This document shows, piece after piece, positions 4,734 to 8,477 of a DNA stretch of 8,477 bases; position 1 is the first letter of the stretch; every line of letters starts with the position of its first letter. Both the position numbers and the translations under genes were made by a program. The DNA comes from Methanothrix sp. (GTDB lineage Archaea > Halobacteriota > Methanosarcinia > Methanotrichales > Methanotrichaceae): NCBI GenBank assembly GCA_011620785.1, contig WOYM01000062.1, positions 1 through 8,477 of the forward strand. The letters are read 5' to 3'. The notes under the pieces are model-generated. The model saw nothing but the letters and a program-made list of their open reading frames with translations, was not told the origin of the DNA and did no database searches.

Positions 4734-5270
4734 TTATCGCTTCTCTATTGCAGCCTTCGCCGACAGTCTCACATCCTGGTAAAGATCCCGACCATACGAG
4801 TCCACTGCCACCACCATCGGACCAAGATCTTCGGCCTCCAGCTCCCAGATGGACTCCGCCATCCCCAGCTCCGGGAAGTGGACAGCACGAATCCGAAGCT
4901 GTGATGCAGCCGCCGCACCGCAACCCCCTGGATAGGCCAGATAGACCGCTCTATTCAAGAACGGCTCTCCTGGCAGGCCTCCTTTGCCGATTATGGCCTT
5001 CACCCCTAAAGCCAGAATTTCTTCGGTATAGCGTGCCATCCGGCCGCTGGTGGTAGGCCCGGCAGAGATGACCGAATCATCCTGAATTATGGGGCCGCAA
5101 TGATAGAGCGCCGCTCCCTCTAAAGGTACTGGGCTGCCCTGGCGGCGGATCAGAGCATGGGCTTTGTCCCGAGCGGTGAACACCTTGCCCTTCAGAAATA
5201 CTATATCTCCCGCATTCAGCCTTTTCACATCCTTCTGGCAAAGGGGGGTCTGGAGATGAAATACGGTCAT
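4734..5270 (-). CDS. fumB: Fumarate hydratase class I, beta subunit (178 aa)
   Basis: C-terminal-domain subunit of the two-subunit [4Fe-4S] fumarase, which hydrates fumarate to malate in the partial TCA cycle. Visible family motifs are AGPTTSGRM (70-78, substrate carboxylate binding), IIGKGG (93-98), AYPGGCGAAAA (112-122) and WELEAEDLGPMVVAVDSYG (142-160). Length is typical for a stand-alone beta subunit. ATG 5270 is chosen over an open frame extending to 5345: it begins the conserved MTVFHLQTPL, is preceded by a perfect AGGTGAT site, and overlaps the alpha-subunit stop as ATGA, the usual sign of translational coupling. The symbol is used here for the beta subunit, not the E. coli FumB isozyme. 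L(+)-tartrate dehydratase is a related alternative; fumarase is favoured in a methanogen. Confidence 0.9.
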   Translation of the reverse strand: MTVFHLQTPLCQKDVKRLNAGDIVFLKGKVFTARDKAHALIRRQGSPVPLEGAALYHCGPIIQDDSVISAGPTTSGRMARYTEEILALGVKAIIGKGGLPGEPFLNRAVYLAYPGGCGAAAASQLRIRAVHFPELGMAESIWELEAEDLGPMVVAVDSYGRDLYQDVRLSAKAAIEKR

Positions 5271-6151
5271 AAAATCACCTCGGTAGCGCTTCTGTTTGCC
5301 CAACACTGGAAGTTTATGGCCACCGGCAGGGAGGCGGTATGGCATAGCGCCTTCTCGATTCTCAGGCCGAGGACGGTGGTGTCCCCGCCCAGGCCCATGG
5401 GGCCGATGCCCAGGCTGTTCAGCCTCTTCATGAGGTTCTCTTCAAGCCTTTTTATCTCTTCGGGCGAGCTGGTACGGGTGAGGCAGCAGTCGCCTCTCAG
5501 GGAGGATTCCCGAGAATTTGGCTGGATGCGGTGCATATTGAAGAGAGCGTGCTTAGCCAGCCGGGCGGCCAGATCGAAGCTGCCGCCGATCCCTATTCCC
5601 AGGAACAGGGGTGGACAGGCATTGGCTGCCCTCTCCCTGACCGCATCGACGATGAACTCCATTGGGTCGTCTGCCGGATTGAGCATCATGACGAGGCTCA
5701 TGTTCTCAGATCCCGCTCCCTTGGGAAAAGCGGTGATGCTCAGGCTCTGGCCACAGGTCCGGTCCAGGATGATGTCCGGCATCCCGGGACCGGTATTGTC
5801 CTTGCTGTTCTCTCTTGTTAGGGGATCGACTGCATTGGGCCGGAGAGGTATCTGGGATGTTGCTCTCCTCACTCCTTGAGCTATGGCCTCCTGAAGATCG
5901 AAGTCCAGGTGCAGGTCTTGGCCCATCTGAACATGAAATATAGCCAGGCCCGTATCCTGGCAGATGGGCAGGCCTCTTGATCCGGCAAGGCTAACATTGT
6001 CCAGCATGAACTGGAGCTGAGAGCGGGCCAGGGGATTGATCTCCCTTTCAAGCCCTTCTTTTATTCTCTCCAAGACCCAGGGAGGAAGAGAGGTTTCAGC
6101 TCGATATAGGGCGCGAACGGTGGCAGCTGTCACCCGAGAGCTAGTGATCAT
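5267..6151 (-). CDS. fumA: Fumarate hydratase class I, alpha subunit (294 aa)
   Basis: Fe-S-bearing subunit of the heteromeric fumarase (fumarate + water to malate). The three cluster cysteines are in their family contexts: ICQDTG (Cys64), NACPP (Cys179) and INFQCWANR (Cys283). Other conserved blocks are KGAGSENMS (144-152), GIGIGGSFD (185-193) and GIGPMGLGGDTTVLG (248-262). The length matches stand-alone alpha subunits. Two ATGs compete: 6166 has GGAG immediately touching it, while 6151 has GGTGAG seven bases upstream and starts the typical MITSS... N-terminus, so 6151 is preferred. The stop overlaps the beta-subunit start (ATGA), and the upstream DUF166 gene ends at most 20 bases before, so all are one operon. 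Confidence 0.92.
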   Translation of the reverse strand: MITSSRVTAATVRALYRAETSLPPWVLERIKEGLEREINPLARSQLQFMLDNVSLAGSRGLPICQDTGLAIFHVQMGQDLHLDFDLQEAIAQGVRRATSQIPLRPNAVDPLTRENSKDNTGPGMPDIILDRTCGQSLSITAFPKGAGSENMSLVMMLNPADDPMEFIVDAVRERAANACPPLFLGIGIGGSFDLAARLAKHALFNMHRIQPNSRESSLRGDCCLTRTSSPEEIKRLEENLMKRLNSLGIGPMGLGGDTTVLGLRIEKALCHTASLPVAINFQCWANRSATEVIL

Positions 6152-6171
6152 CTGATTCTCACCCATCTCCT

Positions 6172-6912
6172 TTACCCTTCCAACTTCTTGCCCTTTTTTC
6201 CCGGCTCGATCTTAATGGGTTTGGACTGCTCGGGAAGAACAAGCCGGGTGACCTTCCCCAGAGCTCTTTCCATGGCATCCTTATGCAGGTCTCCGGAGGT
6301 GTGGATGCCCCCTGGACCTCCCCTCACTGCGCGACATGGATACTGCTGGCAGAATAGGCCGGTGAGGGACGGTGCCTCAGCCACAGTCTTTCCCACTATG
6401 TCTGTTGCGGCATGCCATGTCGCTCCGCAGGGGGAGCCGCGCAAGACGCGCACGCTGCTGATCTTACCGTCCTTTGTCTGGACCTCTAGCTCCGGTTTTC
6501 CCAGCTTTTTCGCGAACTGGTCGATCGTCGGGACGCCGCATTCCTCCAGGGTGCAGCAGATCTCATCAACCTCGATGTGGATGTTATACTCCTCAGCGAT
6601 CTTCTCCAGCTCAGTGATGGAGCCCGCCCGGCCTATGCCGCCGGGAATGATGACCGCCTTAACCCCTTCTTTTCCTGCCAGGCGGACGATCTCCGGAGTG
6701 AGGTCCGGATGAAATGTGTAGAGAATGAGCAGGTCAGCCTGGAAGATTTGCGGGTCCAAATTCAGCTCCCGGACGAACTCCTCCGGATCCTCTATGAATC
6801 CCGGCAGGATCTCCGGGACATCAACCGATACCACTTCGAAGTCGGTATGGTCTTTTATAGTCTCAAGAAGGCGTTCGCCGTATTTTCCTCTTTTGATTAC
6901 CCCAACCAGCAT
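6172..6912 (-). CDS. DUF166 family protein (246 aa), function unknown
   Basis: An archaeal family sometimes labelled thymidylate synthase-like, without an established reaction. The N-terminal half is an alpha/beta fold (MLVGVIKRGKYGERLLETIK, then ADLLILYTFHPDL and VKAVIIPGG). The C-terminal half is cysteine-rich with family motifs: EICCTLEECG (Cys119, 120, 125), RGSPCGATWHAA (Cys162) and FCQQYPCRA (Cys188, 193), then GIHTSGDLH. The spaced cysteines would fit a metal or Fe-S site, an inference. ATG 6912 is chosen over an open frame up to 7032 because the conserved N-terminus begins there and the frame upstream invades the divergent gene. No Shine-Dalgarno site is visible and a TATA element sits about 25 bases upstream, so the mRNA is probably leaderless. 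First gene of the fumarase operon. Confidence 0.85.
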   Translation of the reverse strand: MLVGVIKRGKYGERLLETIKDHTDFEVVSVDVPEILPGFIEDPEEFVRELNLDPQIFQADLLILYTFHPDLTPEIVRLAGKEGVKAVIIPGGIGRAGSITELEKIAEEYNIHIEVDEICCTLEECGVPTIDQFAKKLGKPELEVQTKDGKISSVRVLRGSPCGATWHAATDIVGKTVAEAPSLTGLFCQQYPCRAVRGGPGGIHTSGDLHKDAMERALGKVTRLVLPEQSKPIKIEPGKKGKKLEG

Positions 6913-6924
6913 GCAGAAGGGATC

Positions 6925-6948
6925 GGCCAGCGTATTAATATCCTTGCC
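6925..6948. promoter_or_regulatory. Symmetric divergent promoter between DUF166 and cbiA/cfbB genes
   Basis: The 51-bp gap between ATG 6912 (minus) and ATG 6964 (plus) contains the perfect palindrome TATTAATA (6933-6940). Flanks GGCCAGCG and TCCTTGCC are themselves partly inverted repeats (5 of 8 positions match). The centre is about 25 bases from one start codon and 27 from the other, the spacing expected between an archaeal TATA box and its transcription start. One TATA box may therefore serve both directions and give leaderless mRNAs. Confidence 0.55.
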
Positions 6949-6963
6949 GGAGAAGATGGAAAC

Positions 6964-8343
6964 ATGCACCCCGCAAGTTCGAAGAGGTGGTCGGATAGAT
7001 CGATCCCAGCGGTGCTCATCGCCGGTACCCATAGCGGAGTAGGCAAGACGACGATCACTCTAGGTCTGATGGCCGCCCTGCGCGCTCGCGGTCTGGTGGT
7101 TCAGCCCTATAAGGTGGGCCCGGACTTCATCGATCCCTCTCACCATACTGCTATCTGTGGACGGCCTTCTTTCAATTTAGACCCCTTTATGATGGGCGAG
7201 GAGGGTGTCCGTCGCTCCTTTTTCTCGGCTATCGAGGGAGCAGATGTTGCAGTGGTAGAGGGGGTGATGGGTCTATTCGACGGCATGGATGGCACAGAGG
7301 TTGGCAGCACCGCTCAGGTGGCCAAGATCCTGGATATACCCGTTCTCCTGGTGATCAATGTGCACGGCATGTCGCGAAGTGCTGCCGCCATGGAGCTGGG
7401 ATTTGCCAGCTACGATCCAGGGGTGCGGCTGGCAGGGACGATTCTCAACCGGGTGGGAAGCAAGAGGCATCTGGATATGCTCAAAAGCTGCCTGGCAAAG
7501 CCCGTATTCGGAGCCCTGCCCAGGGATAAGGAGATGGAGATGAAAAGCCGCCACCTGGGACTGGTTATGGGCTTTGAGAAGGATCATGATCCAGAAATCC
7601 TGGCGACATTACTGGAGGAGAATGCCGATATCGACATGATTCTTAAGCTTCCGGGCCAGGCCCGGCCACCCGCGATTTCCGCCTCTATTGAACTGGCAGG
7701 GGCAAAGGCAGATGGAAATGGATCGGTGCGAATAGGAGTGGCCAGGGATCGAGCCTTCTGCTTTTATTATCATGAGAACCTCTTAGAGCTGGAGAGGCAT
7801 GGCGCGGATCTGGTCTATTTCAGCCCTCTGGAAGACCAGTTGCCCGATGTGGATGGACTGTATATCGGAGGAGGCTATCCAGAGCTTTATGCCTCTCAGC
7901 TGGAGAGGGCTCCTGCCAGGAAGCAGATCAAGAAGGCTTCCGAGGATGGCATGCCCATCTATGGAGAGTGCGGGGGTCTGATGTATCTGGGAGCAGCCCT
8001 GGAGTCGGAGGCAGGCTCCTTTAAAATGGCTGGGGCCCTTCCCTGCACCACGTTCATGGAGAAGAGGCTCATGGCCCTTGGCTATGTGAAGGCGGAGGTA
8101 TCGGAGAGAAATCCTCTGGCTGATGTGGGCAGGAGCCTTCGCGGTCATGAGTTTCACTATTCGCGCTGCATTTGTGATAGGGATGCCCGTTATTGCCTGA
8201 AGCTTTCCCGGGGAAAAGGAATCGCTGATGGCCGGGACGGTCTGGTGGAGAACAACACCATGGCTGGATATCTGCATACCCACTTTTATTCGGTATCTGG
8301 TAATAATTTCATTGAAAGCTGTCGTGCATACAGGAGGAGTTGA
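6964..8343 (+). CDS. Cobyrinate / Ni-sirohydrochlorin a,c-diamide synthase (CbiA/CfbB type, 459 aa)
   Basis: Glutamine- and ATP-dependent amidation of the a and c side chains of a tetrapyrrole: cobyrinate for cobamides (CbiA) or Ni-sirohydrochlorin for coenzyme F430 (CfbB). The N-terminal domain has the P-loop GTHSGVGKTT (21-30), YKVGPDFIDP (49-58) and VVEGVMGLFDG (97-107). The C-terminal class I (GATase3) glutaminase domain has IGGGYPELYA (301-310), nucleophile Cys336 in YGECGGLMYLG and the catalytic His region GYLHTHF (435-441). Full length and intact. The frame is open back to 6577 but that part overlaps the divergent gene; ATG 6964 precedes the P-loop by the usual short leader segment. 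The two homologs cannot be separated by eye and no cfbCDE or cob neighbour is present. Methanogens usually have both. Confidence 0.92.
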   Translation: MHPASSKRWSDRSIPAVLIAGTHSGVGKTTITLGLMAALRARGLVVQPYKVGPDFIDPSHHTAICGRPSFNLDPFMMGEEGVRRSFFSAIEGADVAVVEGVMGLFDGMDGTEVGSTAQVAKILDIPVLLVINVHGMSRSAAAMELGFASYDPGVRLAGTILNRVGSKRHLDMLKSCLAKPVFGALPRDKEMEMKSRHLGLVMGFEKDHDPEILATLLEENADIDMILKLPGQARPPAISASIELAGAKADGNGSVRIGVARDRAFCFYYHENLLELERHGADLVYFSPLEDQLPDVDGLYIGGGYPELYASQLERAPARKQIKKASEDGMPIYGECGGLMYLGAALESEAGSFKMAGALPCTTFMEKRLMALGYVKAEVSERNPLADVGRSLRGHEFHYSRCICDRDARYCLKLSRGKGIADGRDGLVENNTMAGYLHTHFYSVSGNNFIESCRAYRRS

Positions 8344-8378
8344 ATCCGGATATCTGCAATATCTCTTAAAAAAACTGC

Positions 8379-8430
8379 TTTTTGAGCCTGCGTTGGCTGA
8401 GCCTACTTGGCAGGGGAAAAGCTCGTTTTT
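8379..8430 (+). terminator. T-tract termination region after the a,c-diamide synthase gene
   Basis: After the stop at 8343 the plus strand has runs of five T at 8379-8383 and 8426-8430, and another at 8468-8472. Archaeal RNA polymerase terminates at such runs without a strong hairpin. No gene is supported in 8344-8477; CGAGATATACTTAA near 8454-8467 could be the promoter of a gene beyond the window, but nothing visible confirms it. Confidence 0.35.
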
Positions 8431-8477
8431 GCTGATCAATTCTCCTATTAACCCGAGATATACTTAATTTTTGTCAC

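Noticed and set aside
5157..5879. Plus-strand open frame of 240 codons.
   Set aside because: Antisense to conserved fumarase alpha/beta coding sequence; no family features or ribosome site.
6577..6963. In-frame upstream extension of the a,c-diamide synthase (129 extra codons).
   Set aside because: It lies antisense to the conserved N-terminal half of the DUF166 gene and precedes the P-loop by far more than the family allows; ATG 6964 fits.
7783..8439. Minus-strand open frame of 218 codons.
   Set aside because: Antisense to the conserved glutaminase domain of the a,c-diamide synthase, with no recognisable motifs.
8228..8467. Plus-strand 79-codon frame overlapping the end of the a,c-diamide synthase.
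   Set aside because: Mostly inside the conserved C-terminus of that gene in another frame, no ribosome site or recognisable feature.
8344..8477. Looked for a tRNA or small RNA after the last gene.
   Set aside because: No cloverleaf, T-loop or A/B box pattern was found; only T-runs and a weak TATA-like stretch.

Overview
The window looks like a piece of a methanogenic archaeal chromosome, most plausibly from a Methanothrix (Methanosaeta)-like member of the Methanosarcinales/Methanotrichales. Evidence for an archaeon: a cupin-type (archaeal) glucose-6-phosphate isomerase, a DUF166 protein, a DUF434 protein, TATA/BRE-like promoters about 25 nt upstream of predicted transcription starts, and short or absent leaders. 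The genus is an inference from the type of gene content, not proven. No rRNA, tRNA, CRISPR array or insertion sequence was seen. Coding density is high and all gaps between genes are under 150 bases.

Left part (1-1616, all minus strand): the 5' part of a secreted protein running off the window edge, then two tandem paralogous secreted proteins. The paralogs share an N-terminal signal, a central LWSWGxAPKGS block, a 12-residue tandem repeat (about 3 units in one, 6 in the other) and an identical YSLPPxLR-type C-terminus. An exact 14-bp promoter element sits at the same distance from both start codons.

Middle (1685-3980, minus strand): a UbiA-family membrane prenyltransferase lies downstream of the cupin glucose-6-phosphate isomerase, probably in one transcript. 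Upstream is a small tryptophan-rich secreted protein of unknown function with its own promoter, an operator-like palindrome and a likely terminator.

Right part (4093-8343): a compact minus-strand operon encodes a DUF166 protein, fumarate hydratase alpha and beta (overlapping by ATGA) and a DUF434 protein whose C-terminal part has a PIN/NYN-like nuclease signature and whose start codon is problematic. Divergent from it, on the plus strand, is a CbiA/CfbB-type a,c-diamide synthase (cobamide or coenzyme F430 biosynthesis). The 51-bp gap between the divergent start codons has a perfectly palindromic TATTAATA near its centre, 25-27 nt from each ATG. This suggests one bidirectional TATA element driving two leaderless transcripts.

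Functionally the window combines central carbon metabolism (sugar phosphate isomerase, fumarase of the partial TCA cycle), isoprenoid-linked lipid or quinone-like chemistry, tetrapyrrole cofactor synthesis and a set of secreted proteins without recognised family. No complete novel system is evident. The most distinctive items are the repeat-bearing secreted paralogs and the symmetric divergent promoter.
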